Assembly: GCA_026418625.1 (NCBI GenBank)
Contig: JAOABA010000049.1
Location: 178,502-242,501, forward strand
Source of the DNA: Candidatus Kapaibacterium sp.
Lineage (GTDB): Bacteria > Bacteroidota > Ignavibacteria > Kapaibacteriales > UBA2268
Direction: 5' to 3'
DNA: 64,000 nt
The notes beneath the pieces were generated by a model that saw only the letters and a list, made by a program, of their open reading frames with translations, searched no databases and had not been told where the DNA came from. The translations under genes were made by a program, and so were the position numbers. How positions within the stretch are numbered: position 1 is the stretch's first letter; each line of letters opens with the position of its first letter. This document shows positions 17,641 to 27,230 of the stretch, piece by piece.

Positions 17641-17744
17641 AAATAAATTGCCGATTAATTTTAATTGATTTAAATATTTTTAATTGAATTCCTGTGTTTA
17701 ATATACTTTGAATTAAAATTACAATTACTTTTTGTTGAGGTAAT

Positions 17745-20024
17745 ATGAAAACTATTATATTTTCTTTCTTAATAACCCTCATAGCATTAAGCTTTTCTTT
17801 CTCACAACAAAAATCAATATACTTTGATGCAAAAGACATTAACAAAAAAATAAATTTAATTGTCGGAACTAATACTGGTCCTGAGTCAATGGGAAATGTA
17901 AAAAAAGATTATACAACTTTTTTTAAAGACATTGGTATTCAGGCTATAAGAACTCACGATTATTATGGACCTTGTGATTGGTGGACTATTTTTCCTAATT
18001 GGAATGCCGATCCAAACGACCCAAATAGCTATAATTTTACTGAAAGCGATCAAAAAATAATAAAAATTTTCAACTCGGGATTTGATATTTTGTTTCGGTT
18101 AGGAACAAGTTGGAAAGGTAATAATACTCTGCCAATAAATGAACCTCCGGGAACCATCAAGAACAGTAGTGGAAACATTACCCATACAGCTGATACAAAT
18201 GATTTTAAAAAATTCGCAGAAATTTGCCGACATATTATTATGCATTATTGTGACGGCTGGGCAAATGGATATCGTTTAAATATAAAAAAATGGGAAATCT
18301 GGAATGAACCAACACTAAAAGAACAATTCTGGGCTGGAACTAACATTCAATTTTTTCAAATGTTCAGCATCGTTGCAAAAAAAATAAAGGAGTATTATCC
18401 AAATATTTTAATAGGAGGACCTGCGCAGGAAGGTCAAGTCTCATATAAATTTGAGGTGGATTTTCTTGATTATTGCAAAAAAACTAACACTCCTTTGGAC
18501 TTTTATTCATATCATTCTTACGGGGGTTTAAAAGAAAGTCCAAGTCCTTGGCAAATACCTCAAAGAGCTATACAAATAAGAGATTTATTAAAAACAAATA
18601 ATTACAATAATACTTTTGTTATTTGTGATGAATGGAATGCTTTGGTTAATCAGGATAATTTTGCCGCAAGGGGAAAAGGAGCCGCCTTTTATGCCTCTGC
18701 TTTAATTTATGGGGTTTATTATGATATACCTGAAATGTATCAATATCGCGCTGACAATCATCCATTAGGTTTAATAAATGATGATGGAACTCAAATTAAA
18801 ATTGCCGCTGAAAGCATGAAAGCTTGGAAATATTTAAACCAAAACCAAATATTATTAAATTCTATTGGATCTCACGATACATCAGGGTTTGCCTCAATCG
18901 CTACTATTAACGAACAAAAAAGTAATATCAGAATTCTTGTTTCAAATTATGTAAATATAAAAAAAGATCTGTATTTATCCATCAAAAATCTAAATATTGA
19001 AAATAATACCAGATGGAAAGTCATTCAAAAACTAATTGACAATAAAAACAGATTAGCCATAGTTGATTCTTCAATAGTTAATCAAAAAAATGATTCATTG
19101 ATTATTACTCTACCAATAGATGGCGAAAGTGTAAAACTAATTGAAATTACAAAAATTATTCTTTCGCTACCTCAAAAAGTCACTCTTGTTAAGCCTCAGA
19201 ATAATACCATTTTAAAACTTGATACAATTGACCTTTTTTGGAACCAAAGTAATCCAAATATTGATAAATACCAGATAGAAATTAATTTGGGTAATAAAAA
19301 TATTATTTCTGATTCGAGCCTAAAAGATACTACTTTCAGATTTATTGCCATAAATAAAGATACATCCTACACTTGGAAAATTAGGGCTAAGAATCAGACT
19401 GGGTGGAGCGAGTGGAGTGATTTATGGACTTTCTCAATCGAAGATGAACAAAAGATCCTTCCTTCGAAAGTAATTCTGATATCACCTGAAAATGATGAAA
19501 AAATAACTGATGAAGAATTTTTATTTACTTGGCACAAAAGCAATCCAGATGTGATAAATTATCAAATTGAAATAGCTAAAAACGAAGGTCCCATTGTTTT
19601 AGATACAACAATATTGGATACTACCTTAGTTTTAAAAAATATGGAACGAGATATTAAATATGTGTGGCGAGTAAGAGCTAAAAATTCCAACGGATTTGGA
19701 GAATGGAGCGAAAGTAGAATTTTTTATATATTAATTAAATCAGATGTTGAAAATAATTATTTTAATAAAATAACTTTAATTATCTCCCCCAACCCTGCTT
19801 CATTTTATATCGAAATAAATTGTGATGTAGAGTCAGGTCTTAGACCTGTCTCTGCTAACGAAATAAATATTTATAACATACTTGGAGAGTGTGTTTTATC
19901 CACCCCGGCACTTCGTGCCACCCCTCAAGAGGGGAATTTTATGATTGATATTTCAAATCTGCCTAATGGTTTATATTATATGAAAATAGCTAACATAATA
20001 AATAAATTTATGGTGATAAAATGA
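17745..20024 (+). CDS. Secreted GH39-like glycoside hydrolase with two FnIII domains and T9SS sorting domain
   Basis: This 759-residue exported enzyme starts with a signal peptide at residues 1-20. A clan GH-A (beta/alpha)8 catalytic domain of the GH39 type (beta-xylosidase/iduronidase-like) spans about 22-460. The likely acid/base is Glu188 in IWNEPT and the likely nucleophile is Glu296 in VICDEWNA. Two fibronectin type III-like domains follow, at about 475-565 and 575-665, each with the ending YTWKIRAKNQTGWSEWS or its variant. The T9SS sorting domain covers about 680-759. A GAGG ribosome site precedes the ATG. The stop overlaps the next ATG (ATGA), so the two are translationally coupled. 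The exact substrate is unknown. Confidence 0.85.
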   Translation: MKTIIFSFLITLIALSFSFSQQKSIYFDAKDINKKINLIVGTNTGPESMGNVKKDYTTFFKDIGIQAIRTHDYYGPCDWWTIFPNWNADPNDPNSYNFTESDQKIIKIFNSGFDILFRLGTSWKGNNTLPINEPPGTIKNSSGNITHTADTNDFKKFAEICRHIIMHYCDGWANGYRLNIKKWEIWNEPTLKEQFWAGTNIQFFQMFSIVAKKIKEYYPNILIGGPAQEGQVSYKFEVDFLDYCKKTNTPLDFYSYHSYGGLKESPSPWQIPQRAIQIRDLLKTNNYNNTFVICDEWNALVNQDNFAARGKGAAFYASALIYGVYYDIPEMYQYRADNHPLGLINDDGTQIKIAAESMKAWKYLNQNQILLNSIGSHDTSGFASIATINEQKSNIRILVSNYVNIKKDLYLSIKNLNIENNTRWKVIQKLIDNKNRLAIVDSSIVNQKNDSLIITLPIDGESVKLIEITKIILSLPQKVTLVKPQNNTILKLDTIDLFWNQSNPNIDKYQIEINLGNKNIISDSSLKDTTFRFIAINKDTSYTWKIRAKNQTGWSEWSDLWTFSIEDEQKILPSKVILISPENDEKITDEEFLFTWHKSNPDVINYQIEIAKNEGPIVLDTTILDTTLVLKNMERDIKYVWRVRAKNSNGFGEWSESRIFYILIKSDVENNYFNKITLIISPNPASFYIEINCDVESGLRPVSANEINIYNILGECVLSTPALRATPQEGNFMIDISNLPNGLYYMKIANIINKFMVIK
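19829..19853. repeat. In-frame palindrome within sorting-domain coding sequence, copy 2
   Basis: It is identical to 17445-17469: 11-base arms with one mismatch around TTA. It lies at the same codon position in the sorting domain of the GH39-like gene. Confidence 0.8.
19907..19934. repeat. In-frame double palindrome in the sorting-domain loop, copy 2
   Basis: GGCAC-TTC-GTGCC is followed by CCCCTC-AA-GAGGGG. It is the counterpart of 17523-17550, with the same frame and a changed centre base. Confidence 0.8.
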
Positions 20025-22288
20025 AATCCAAAATTATTTCACTTGTTGTTTTTTTAATTTCATATAGCTTTTTAGTCGCTCAACAGGGTATTATTAAAAT
20101 TTATCTTCAGGATAATTCATTCAAAATGTATAATTTGGATGAAATTGAAAACATTCAATTTAGCAAAAATCAAAATAACAATGTAATGAAGATACATTAC
20201 CAAGATACCCTTAAAGCACTTTATCCAGTTATTAGCATTGATTCCTTGACATTTAGTAAGGATTCAAATAATATTCCAAATCTAAATGTTTATATTTTTG
20301 GCAATCCACGAAGCTTCATTGTGACCGAAATTGATAGTATAATCTTCTATGAGTTAAAACCAAAACTAGCTGAAGGAGTATTTATAGTTGATTCTTTGAG
20401 TGCAAAGGAAATTTTAAAAGTTGACAGCAATTATGTAGAATTTTCACTCCAGTCACAGCTTGGACAAAATCTGAAAGTTGGAAATGTAATTGTCAGTGGT
20501 ATCACCGACAAAGCACCTTTTGGCTTTCTTAGAAAAATTCAATCTATTTCGATTGAAAATAATAAAATAATTGCCCAAACAACTCAAGCAAAACTTACCG
20601 ATGCAATAGTTAACGGTATGTTTGTTTACAAGAAAACCTTCTCCCCAGAAGACACTTTAAAGAATTTCATAAGAACGGATAAAGAGGATAAGCCTCTAAA
20701 TATACAGTTTAGTTACGGTATTGTTGATATACCTTTAGCTCCATATATAACGTTCGACATTAACACTGTGTTCACAGTTGATTTAGTTGTTAGCGAAGTA
20801 ATCGAATATAATGAAGAGAAATACTTTATGATCAGAATGGGGCTTGAAAAAACACAGGAACAAATTTTTCATGCTAAAATCGAAAAAGAATTCGAAATAA
20901 AGAAATACCTAAGAGATTTAATAGGTTCACCATTACTTAGACTGCCTCCAATTACTATACCTATTCCTATTGGTGAAATTGCTATTCCTATTGTAATAAC
21001 ACCCAATATTGATTTAATAGCAGGAATATCAATAAAATTAGAAGCAGGGGTTTCTGCGGGTATTGGCTCAATATCGAACACAATTAGTGGGGTTGAATAT
21101 AATAATGGGTTATGGTCACCTATTATATCTGTCGAAGAACAATATTATAAAATACCTCCTCAACTAAGCATTGGTGGGACAATTAAAGGTTACGTGGGAC
21201 CTCAACTTAATATAAATTTTTATGATCGCCAGTCCTTTTTTAATATATACATTAATGTATTAGGATTTCTTCAACTTGATGTAGACCTCATAAATAGACC
21301 GCTTTGGAGTCTTTATGGTGGGATCGAATCTAATGTTGGTATAGAATCAGAAAAGTTTGACTTTGATAAAAAATTTCCCTTTATCATCGAAACAAAAAAA
21401 TTAATAGCGAGATCTAAAGATATGATTGATGTAATAAATCCCAAAAGTGCAAAAATGGGTGATACGATAACAATCGTTGGTGAAGGTTTTGGTGATCGTC
21501 AGGGATTAAGTTTAGTTGGCTTTACTGCTGGTAAATCACTAATAGATAATGAAGGTGTTATTTTTGCAAAAGATTATGTCAGTTGGAGTGATAATGTGAT
21601 AAAAGTTGTTGTGCCTTATGGTTTAAATATAGGATCTACAAAGGTTTTGGTTAGAAAAGATGGTTTATATTCTGAGATGAAAAGCCTTAATATAGAAGAA
21701 CCTGAATCCGTCCAAATCGGAAATCAAAAATGGATGTATAAAAACCTTAATGTATCAACATATCGCAATGGTGATCCTATACCCGAGGTAAAAGATCCTA
21801 ATGTATGGGCAAATCTAACCACAGGTGCTTGGTGCTATTATAATAATGACCCTGAGCTTGGTAAAATTTATGGAAAATTATATAATTGGTATGCCGTAAA
21901 CGATCCTCGTGGACTTGCCCCAACCGGATGGCACATACCTACATATGGAGAATGGATGGCCCTTGTTGACTTCGTTGGCTATACTGGGTCTGGAAAATTA
22001 AGAGAGAAAGGAACTCAACATTGGATCTCTGATTCTTCGTTTGTAACAAATGAAACTAATTTTACAGCACTTGGTTCTGGCTGGAGAAACTCTTTGAATG
22101 ATTACGATAAAAATTGGAAACCCGGTTTATTTTATGATTTAAATTTTATAGCTACTTGGTGGTCCTCGACTGAGTTTGATGCAAAAAGTGCCAATTGTGT
22201 CTGGATTATAGCTTCAATGCAACAAATGAATTACGGCGAATGGCTTAAAGGAGATGGCTATTCTGTGCGTTGCATAAAGGATGAATAA
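20021..22288 (+). CDS. Secreted IPT/TIG and FISUMP-domain protein
   Basis: This 755-residue exported protein has a signal peptide at residues 1-21. The first 440 residues are beta-rich and unrecognised; the IPIPIGEIAIPIVITPNID region may form an extended sheet. An IPT/TIG immunoglobulin-like domain is seen at about 465-560 (INPKSAKMGDTITIVGEGFG). The C-terminal 190 residues are a Fibrobacter succinogenes major paralogous (FISUMP) domain, with QIGNQKWMYKNLNV, WCYYNNDP, LYNWYAV, GWHIPTYGEW, WWSSTEF and SVRCIKD. It overlaps the GH39-like gene by 4 bases. No sorting domain is in frame, but an orphan one lies just downstream in another frame. Confidence 0.8.
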   Translation: MKSKIISLVVFLISYSFLVAQQGIIKIYLQDNSFKMYNLDEIENIQFSKNQNNNVMKIHYQDTLKALYPVISIDSLTFSKDSNNIPNLNVYIFGNPRSFIVTEIDSIIFYELKPKLAEGVFIVDSLSAKEILKVDSNYVEFSLQSQLGQNLKVGNVIVSGITDKAPFGFLRKIQSISIENNKIIAQTTQAKLTDAIVNGMFVYKKTFSPEDTLKNFIRTDKEDKPLNIQFSYGIVDIPLAPYITFDINTVFTVDLVVSEVIEYNEEKYFMIRMGLEKTQEQIFHAKIEKEFEIKKYLRDLIGSPLLRLPPITIPIPIGEIAIPIVITPNIDLIAGISIKLEAGVSAGIGSISNTISGVEYNNGLWSPIISVEEQYYKIPPQLSIGGTIKGYVGPQLNINFYDRQSFFNIYINVLGFLQLDVDLINRPLWSLYGGIESNVGIESEKFDFDKKFPFIIETKKLIARSKDMIDVINPKSAKMGDTITIVGEGFGDRQGLSLVGFTAGKSLIDNEGVIFAKDYVSWSDNVIKVVVPYGLNIGSTKVLVRKDGLYSEMKSLNIEEPESVQIGNQKWMYKNLNVSTYRNGDPIPEVKDPNVWANLTTGAWCYYNNDPELGKIYGKLYNWYAVNDPRGLAPTGWHIPTYGEWMALVDFVGYTGSGKLREKGTQHWISDSSFVTNETNFTALGSGWRNSLNDYDKNWKPGLFYDLNFIATWWSSTEFDAKSANCVWIIASMQQMNYGEWLKGDGYSVRCIKDE

Positions 22289-22320
22289 TTGTACAGACAG
22301 ACCTTGTTTTGACAAAACTG

Positions 22321-22476
22321 TTGAAAAATAATTATAACCTAATCGGTGAACGCGTTATATCTTTAGAGACGCAAAATATTGCGTCTCTACAAAGGACTGA
22401 TACTTTGCATCTGTCCGACGGTTTATATTATGTGAAAATAGGTAACATAATTAATAAATTTTTGGTTATGAAATGA
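22321..22476 (+). pseudogene. Orphan T9SS sorting-domain remnant
   Basis: This frame has no start codon and no body, but ends NYNLIGERVIS, then LHLSDGLYYVKIGNII and NKFLVMK plus stop. That is the second half of a T9SS sorting domain, close to the end of the GH39-like protein (NGLYYMKIANII, NKFMVIK). Its stop overlaps the ATG of the next gene as TGA/ATG, the same junction seen between 17745-20024 and 20021-22288. It is in a different frame from the upstream FISUMP gene. A palindrome (22364-22389) lies in its loop. It is most likely the remnant of a duplicated cargo-gene end. Confidence 0.7.
22364..22389. repeat. GTAGAGAC-type palindrome in the orphan sorting domain
   Basis: TAGAGACGCAA and TTGCGTCTCTA form perfect 11-bp arms around AATA. 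It lies in the loop after the LIGERVIS strand. Confidence 0.85.
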
Positions 22477-23180
22477 AAATAATGTTAGTGTTGTTTGTAA
22501 TTTTTTATTTCTTAAATAATCCAATTTTTGGTCAACAAGGATTTTTTTATAAATATCATTTAATTCCTAATGCTTATAATGATAATATGACTTATTGTTC
22601 TTCAAAATTACAAGATATACATCAAACTTATATTAAGAAGTTTAAATATAGCGTTATGAATTTAAACAACGAAAATTCCGATTCACTTAGAATTAAAAAA
22701 GCTCACCTCGATAGTATTTATTCTTGGCGAAATTCAATTTACTTGGCAGTTGGTTGGGGATTACCTCAAGGAGCAAGGTTTGAACTGGGATATAACTTTG
22801 GTGAGATCCTGTCATTTGGAATATCATTTGGTATAGGAGATAATTGGTCAAGAGATCCTGCTGAGGGAACTTTTGCAATATTAGGATCACTAAGATTTCC
22901 CATTGAATCAAGTCCCATAAATCCATATCTTCTAATTTGCTCTGGTGGAACATTTTCAATTTTTAGCGGTTCAGATTCATATATCCTTGTTTATTTAGGT
23001 AGTTTAGTTAAGTTAAGTTCAGGTATACATTTACGTCCTGAGATTGGCTTAGCTTTGACATCGAAATATATTAGCGGTGGTAAGAATATGTTTGGAGGTT
23101 CATCGCCACTTATCACAGAAGATATTTCGAGGCTTGGAGTTAATTTGTCACTGGAGTTTGATTTTGCTCATATTTTCTAA
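22473..23180 (+). CDS. Hypothetical secreted, barrel-like protein
   Basis: I do not recognise this 235-residue protein. A signal peptide (MKIMLVLFVIFYFLNNPIFG) is clear. A short helical part (residues 40-75) is followed by about 150 residues of glycine-rich alternating strands, such as YLAVGWGLPQGARFELGYNF and LSFGISFGIGD, ending in an aromatic strand LSLEFDFAHIF. This pattern fits a small outer-membrane beta-barrel. Its start overlaps the stop of the orphan sorting domain, and it closes the secreted glycan-active cluster. Confidence 0.65.
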   Translation: MKIMLVLFVIFYFLNNPIFGQQGFFYKYHLIPNAYNDNMTYCSSKLQDIHQTYIKKFKYSVMNLNNENSDSLRIKKAHLDSIYSWRNSIYLAVGWGLPQGARFELGYNFGEILSFGISFGIGDNWSRDPAEGTFAILGSLRFPIESSPINPYLLICSGGTFSIFSGSDSYILVYLGSLVKLSSGIHLRPEIGLALTSKYISGGKNMFGGSSPLITEDISRLGVNLSLEFDFAHIF

Positions 23181-23269
23181 TTATCAACTAAAACTAACTT
23201 TAATATTTTTTGGTAAACGATTAAATTATTAAATGGTTATGATATTAATTCATTATTAAATTTTGTTAT

Positions 23270-24223
23270 ATGGAAAGATTAACTTATAATATCAAGTCCT
23301 TGCTTTTTGGCGTTGCAGTTGGTGATGCCTTGGGAGTCCCTGTTGAGTTTGAAAGTCGGAATACATTTCGCCTAAACCCTGTTAAAGATATGATTGGTTA
23401 TGGAACTTACAATCTGCCGCCGGGAACTTGGTCTGACGACAGCTCTTTGACGTTTTGCCTTGCCGAAGCATTAACTCAGGGATTTAACTTAAACAATATC
23501 GGGCAAAATTTTGTCAAATGGGCTTATGAAAATTTTTGGACGCCACTAGGTGAAGTATTTGGCATCGGATTAACCACAAGAAAGGCAATTAGCAGACTGA
23601 AAAATGGTGTTAAACCTGAATTAGCGGGTGAAAATAGTGAGTCTTCAAACGGAAATGGCTCTTTGATGAGAATTTCCCCTTTAGTCTTTTATTTATTGGA
23701 CAAACCTATTGAAGAACGATTTGAAATAACCAAAAAGGTTTCTTCGATAACACACGGGCATATTCGCTCAGTGATTGCTTGTTTTTACTACCTTGAGTTT
23801 GCCCGAGAAATATTAAAGGGAACAGAGAAATTTGAGATTTATAAAAAACTTAAGATTCAAATCGAACAGTTCTTGACCTCAATCTCGATTAGCACTGCGG
23901 AGATTGGATTTTTTGACCGTTTACTAAAGAAAAATATAAATGAATTAAATGATAAAGATATTTCCGGAAGTGGTTATGTTCTTCATACCCTTGAGGCAAG
24001 TATTTGGTGTTTGTTGACAACAGAAAGTTATAAAGATGCGGTTATAAAAGCAGTGAATTTAGGTGAAGACACTGATACCACAGGAGCAGTAACAGGCGGA
24101 CTTGCAGGGTTACTTTATGGTTTTGACAATATTCCAACAAATTGGGTTAATCAAATCGCAAGAAAAGAAGATATAGAAGACTTGGCAGAAAGGCTTGCAA
24201 AAAAGTTAGCAATCTCAATATAA
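23270..24223 (+). CDS. ADP-ribosylglycohydrolase family protein
   Basis: This 317-residue protein of the ADP-ribosylglycohydrolase (DraG/ARH) family would remove ADP-ribose from proteins or small molecules using two Mg ions. The family metal-binding motifs are present: GVAVGDALGVPVEF near residue 14, GTWSDDSSLTF near 54, and GEDTDTTGAVTGGLAGL near 270. The middle motif NGNGSLMRISPL also fits. There is no signal peptide, so it is cytosolic. It stands alone, with 89 bases upstream and a convergent gene downstream. The substrate cannot be determined, and no ADP-ribosyltransferase is visible nearby. Confidence 0.9.
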   Translation: MERLTYNIKSLLFGVAVGDALGVPVEFESRNTFRLNPVKDMIGYGTYNLPPGTWSDDSSLTFCLAEALTQGFNLNNIGQNFVKWAYENFWTPLGEVFGIGLTTRKAISRLKNGVKPELAGENSESSNGNGSLMRISPLVFYLLDKPIEERFEITKKVSSITHGHIRSVIACFYYLEFAREILKGTEKFEIYKKLKIQIEQFLTSISISTAEIGFFDRLLKKNINELNDKDISGSGYVLHTLEASIWCLLTTESYKDAVIKAVNLGEDTDTTGAVTGGLAGLLYGFDNIPTNWVNQIARKEDIEDLAERLAKKLAISI

Positions 24224-24316
24224 ATTTCAAATATGAACCTTGTAATAACTAAAAAAGGATTGATTATGATTATTTTACCGATGAATAATTTCTTTTTTTA
24301 AATCTTAAATACTCAT

Positions 24317-24916
24317 TTAAAGCAAATATCCAAGCTGCAGAAATACGCCCTTTTTTGTGTGATAGCCAATACCAAAAATGAAATTAGGATTGAATAGATA
24401 CTCTGCACCACCACCAAAACAAATACCCGATTCTGTTTTAACTCTGTATTTATAGAGATAATTTGTATCGAATTCTCTTGCTAATATTGTGTCCGATTGA
24501 GAAAAATACCCCACAGTTGCAAATATGCTGAATTTACCAATATCATAGTAAAATCCTGCATCACCATAGACACAAACATAAGGGTAATCCTCCTCCTGAT
24601 AATTTCCTTTCTTAGGGAATGGCTGATAAATGCTTGGATGTATTGAATTAGGAATGCTTTGGGCAAAACCGGAAAAACCTATGGAAAGACTAACAAAAGA
24701 ATATCTGAAACCTGCTGTTACACCTAGTCCAAGAGTTCCGTAACTGAGTTCACCGAAAATCATCATAATTGTCTTCTCTCGGTTTGTCAAGGTTAACTCT
24801 TCGTATTCCTCTTCATCGTCATAATATGATTGGGAATTCACTTGGTTGAAATTTGTAGTTAAAATCATACAAACAAGAACAATTAGGCTCAGAAATCTTT
24901 CCATAGGTTTCTCCAT
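24317..24916 (-). CDS. Hypothetical outer-membrane-like protein
   Basis: I do not recognise this 199-residue protein. It begins with a signal peptide (IVLVCMILTTNFNQVNSQS), then an acidic segment YYDDEEEYEELT, then repeated glycine and aromatic strands such as YGTLGLGVTAGFRYSFVSLS and GICFGGGAEYLF, ending LQLGYLL. That suggests a small beta-barrel. Two in-frame ATGs (24916 and 24904) are both possible starts. It follows the M2-like peptidase by only 16 bases and is probably cotranscribed with it. Confidence 0.6.
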   Translation of the reverse strand: MEKPMERFLSLIVLVCMILTTNFNQVNSQSYYDDEEEYEELTLTNREKTIMMIFGELSYGTLGLGVTAGFRYSFVSLSIGFSGFAQSIPNSIHPSIYQPFPKKGNYQEEDYPYVCVYGDAGFYYDIGKFSIFATVGYFSQSDTILAREFDTNYLYKYRVKTESGICFGGGAEYLFNPNFIFGIGYHTKKGVFLQLGYLL

Positions 24917-24932
24917 AGAATCAGAAAACTAA

Positions 24933-26663
24933 TTAATTTGAAACAAATTGCTTTGCATAATATTTTGCAGTGAGCTTCTCACCGGTTGCTTTTTCAATCA
25001 TATCATTCCAAAAATATTTTGCTCCGGGTTTGAAAACATTTTCAATCAAGAATTTTCCAGCCTCAGGACTATTAACAAAGCTAAGATTTTTGGTTTCTTT
25101 GGTTTTTAATGCTTTGTCAGCCAGAGAAAAATAAAGTTGAGAAGCAAAAAGCTCACCCATATGATAATTATGATAATAGCAAGGACTTGTAGCAATGTGG
25201 ATTTTAGTTGCCCAATCAGGTTCATTTCTTCCAGCAGGGCGTTTAATCATCTGATACTTTTCAACCAAATCCCACCAAAGTTTATTCAAATCCTGTTCTG
25301 GATTTTCATACATACTCTTTTCAAATCTATACATAACTTGAGACCATCGGCTGAATACCAATTGTTGAAGCTTTAACGTTTTAAAACAGGCATCAGCAAT
25401 TTTATTTTTCTCTTCGGTTGGTAGATTTATCATTTGAGCCATCCATTCAGGATTTGTTGCTTGTCGTCCGAACAACATTGCAATGGCTTCTGTTGTAAAT
25501 ATGTGTGCAGGTTGTTTTAAATCCCAAGGTAAATCATCTCCTAAGAACTTTTCATAGATAGCATGCCCATATTCGTGTAAAGTAGTTTCCATCCATCTTG
25601 TGGTTGGTTTAATATTGCAAAGAACTCTAATATCTTTGGCATCACGGTCAATGTTGATACAATAGGCGTGTTGATTCTTATTTTCTTTTTCGAACAAATC
25701 ACTTTTAGCTACCAAATCATCAATAGGTAAATTCAAGCCTTGGTAGTATTTTTTTGCAACTTCAACAATATCTACGTTTTCATAATATTTATCTAAATCA
25801 ACATCGTAAATTTTGGGAGCTTCCTGAAAGAATCGGTTTTGATAATGCCAAGGCATCAATTCCTCAGGTTTAATTTTTAATCTTTCAGCTAAGACTTTAT
25901 CCATTAATTCTTTTTCTTGCTTGAAAGCATCTCGAGTAAGATTATCAAGTTCATCAAAAAGTTTTTCGATTTCTTGTGGGTCTTGTTCGCTAAGTTTCAA
26001 ACTCATTTCGTGAAAATTCTTGAATCCAAGCTCTTTTGCAACTTCATTTCGTAGTCTAACAATATCAAGAATGTCTTTGGCAACGAGCGAGCCAATCTTC
26101 TTTTGTGAAACCCAAACATTTTGGAGTTCCTTTGTATCCGTGGATTTTTTTAGAATTTCTTCAACATCATTATCAGAAAGTTTCTTTCCACCCACAACAG
26201 TCCTGAAGTTGGAATATTTATTTTCCAGATTGCTTTGCATTTCAGTCAATTTATTGAGCTTTTCAATATCTATTTGTTTTGAAAGAAAAGTATTATAAAG
26301 AACAGTTAAATGTCTGGATAATAATTCATCTTTTATGAGATTTGATTCTTTAATTTTCTTTAATTTATTGAAAGCTTCTTTATCAGCCAGAATTGCATTC
26401 ATTAACTTTTCATTTTCAGCATATTTTTTCCAGTTTTCCTCGTTGCTGTTTATTGATGCTTCGAAATATGACAAAGCCATATTTTTGTAAGCTGGTTTCA
26501 TCTTTGCTTCGTAATCCTTGACAAATCCCAAGAATTCTTGCTCCATTTTAATTTCCTCCTCTGATTTTGTTTCTTTGGCTTCTTTTTGGCACGATGTAAC
26601 AAATAAAAGCGAACTAATAATTAAAAAATAAAATAAATTCAAAAAATAATTTTTGGATTTCAT
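24933..26663 (-). CDS. Zinc metallopeptidase lipoprotein, M2 (ACE-like) type
   Basis: This 576-residue peptidase starts with a lipoprotein signal (LIISSLLFVTSCQKEAK), so it is lipid-anchored in the envelope. The zinc motif HEYGH lies near residue 362 in TTLHEYGHAIYEK, and TTEAIAMLFGR about 30 residues later supplies the third ligand, Glu. The mostly helical layout and length match family M2 peptidyl-dipeptidases (angiotensin-converting-enzyme-like) and the related M3 family. M2 is preferred because of the LHEYGHA and TEAIAM pattern. It would trim dipeptides from peptides in the periplasm. It is followed closely by the barrel-like gene. Confidence 0.8.
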   Translation of the reverse strand: MKSKNYFLNLFYFLIISSLLFVTSCQKEAKETKSEEEIKMEQEFLGFVKDYEAKMKPAYKNMALSYFEASINSNEENWKKYAENEKLMNAILADKEAFNKLKKIKESNLIKDELLSRHLTVLYNTFLSKQIDIEKLNKLTEMQSNLENKYSNFRTVVGGKKLSDNDVEEILKKSTDTKELQNVWVSQKKIGSLVAKDILDIVRLRNEVAKELGFKNFHEMSLKLSEQDPQEIEKLFDELDNLTRDAFKQEKELMDKVLAERLKIKPEELMPWHYQNRFFQEAPKIYDVDLDKYYENVDIVEVAKKYYQGLNLPIDDLVAKSDLFEKENKNQHAYCINIDRDAKDIRVLCNIKPTTRWMETTLHEYGHAIYEKFLGDDLPWDLKQPAHIFTTEAIAMLFGRQATNPEWMAQMINLPTEEKNKIADACFKTLKLQQLVFSRWSQVMYRFEKSMYENPEQDLNKLWWDLVEKYQMIKRPAGRNEPDWATKIHIATSPCYYHNYHMGELFASQLYFSLADKALKTKETKNLSFVNSPEAGKFLIENVFKPGAKYFWNDMIEKATGEKLTAKYYAKQFVSN

Positions 26664-26693
26664 TTAATCACCTTTTTAAAAAATTTATTAAAA

Positions 26694-27191
26694 TTATTTG
26701 TATTGTCTAAGAAATTCGAGCCTATCCTGTAATTTTGAGATATGAACTAATAATTTATCTTTACCGAGAATTGCTTCTTCTTGGCTTGTAAATACCAAGT
26801 CATAGTCTTTGCTCATAACAATGGCTTCTTCGGGACAGACTTCTTCACAGAAGCCACAGTAAATACAGCGAAGCATATTTATTTCGAATTTTACGGGATA
26901 GCGTTCTTTTTCGCGTTCTGTTTCTGCAGCCTGAACTTCGATAGCAAGTGCAGGACATACCCTTGAACAAAGACCACAAGCTATACAACGTTCACCGTCA
27001 TCTTCATTAACAAGAACAGGCCTTCCACGATATGAACCAGTTGGAATCCAAACTTCCTCGGGGTATTGACGTGTAAATTTGGGCTTGAACATTTGCCGAA
27101 AAGTTATACCCATACCTTTGGCTATCTCTGGCAAATAGAGCTTTTCCCAGAAATTTAACCTTTCTGCCTCAGTATTCTTTCTAATATTCAT
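26694..27191 (-). CDS. nuoI: NADH-quinone oxidoreductase subunit I
   Basis: This 165-residue complex I subunit carries two [4Fe-4S] clusters, N6a and N6b. Both CxxCxxCxxxCP motifs are intact: [12 protein letters not shown] near residue 66 and [12 protein letters not shown] near residue 105. It transfers electrons from the peripheral arm toward the quinone site. It is the last gene of a nuoG-nuoH-nuoI block; nuoH ends 39 bases upstream. A 30-base gap separates it from the M2-like peptidase, which may be cotranscribed. Confidence 0.95.
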   Translation of the reverse strand: MNIRKNTEAERLNFWEKLYLPEIAKGMGITFRQMFKPKFTRQYPEEVWIPTGSYRGRPVLVNEDDGERCIACGLCSRVCPALAIEVQAAETEREKERYPVKFEINMLRCIYCGFCEEVCPEEAIVMSKDYDLVFTSQEEAILGKDKLLVHISKLQDRLEFLRQYK

Positions 27192-27230
27192 ATATATTAT
27201 ATCCTTAAATTCTTTTTAATACTTAAAATG

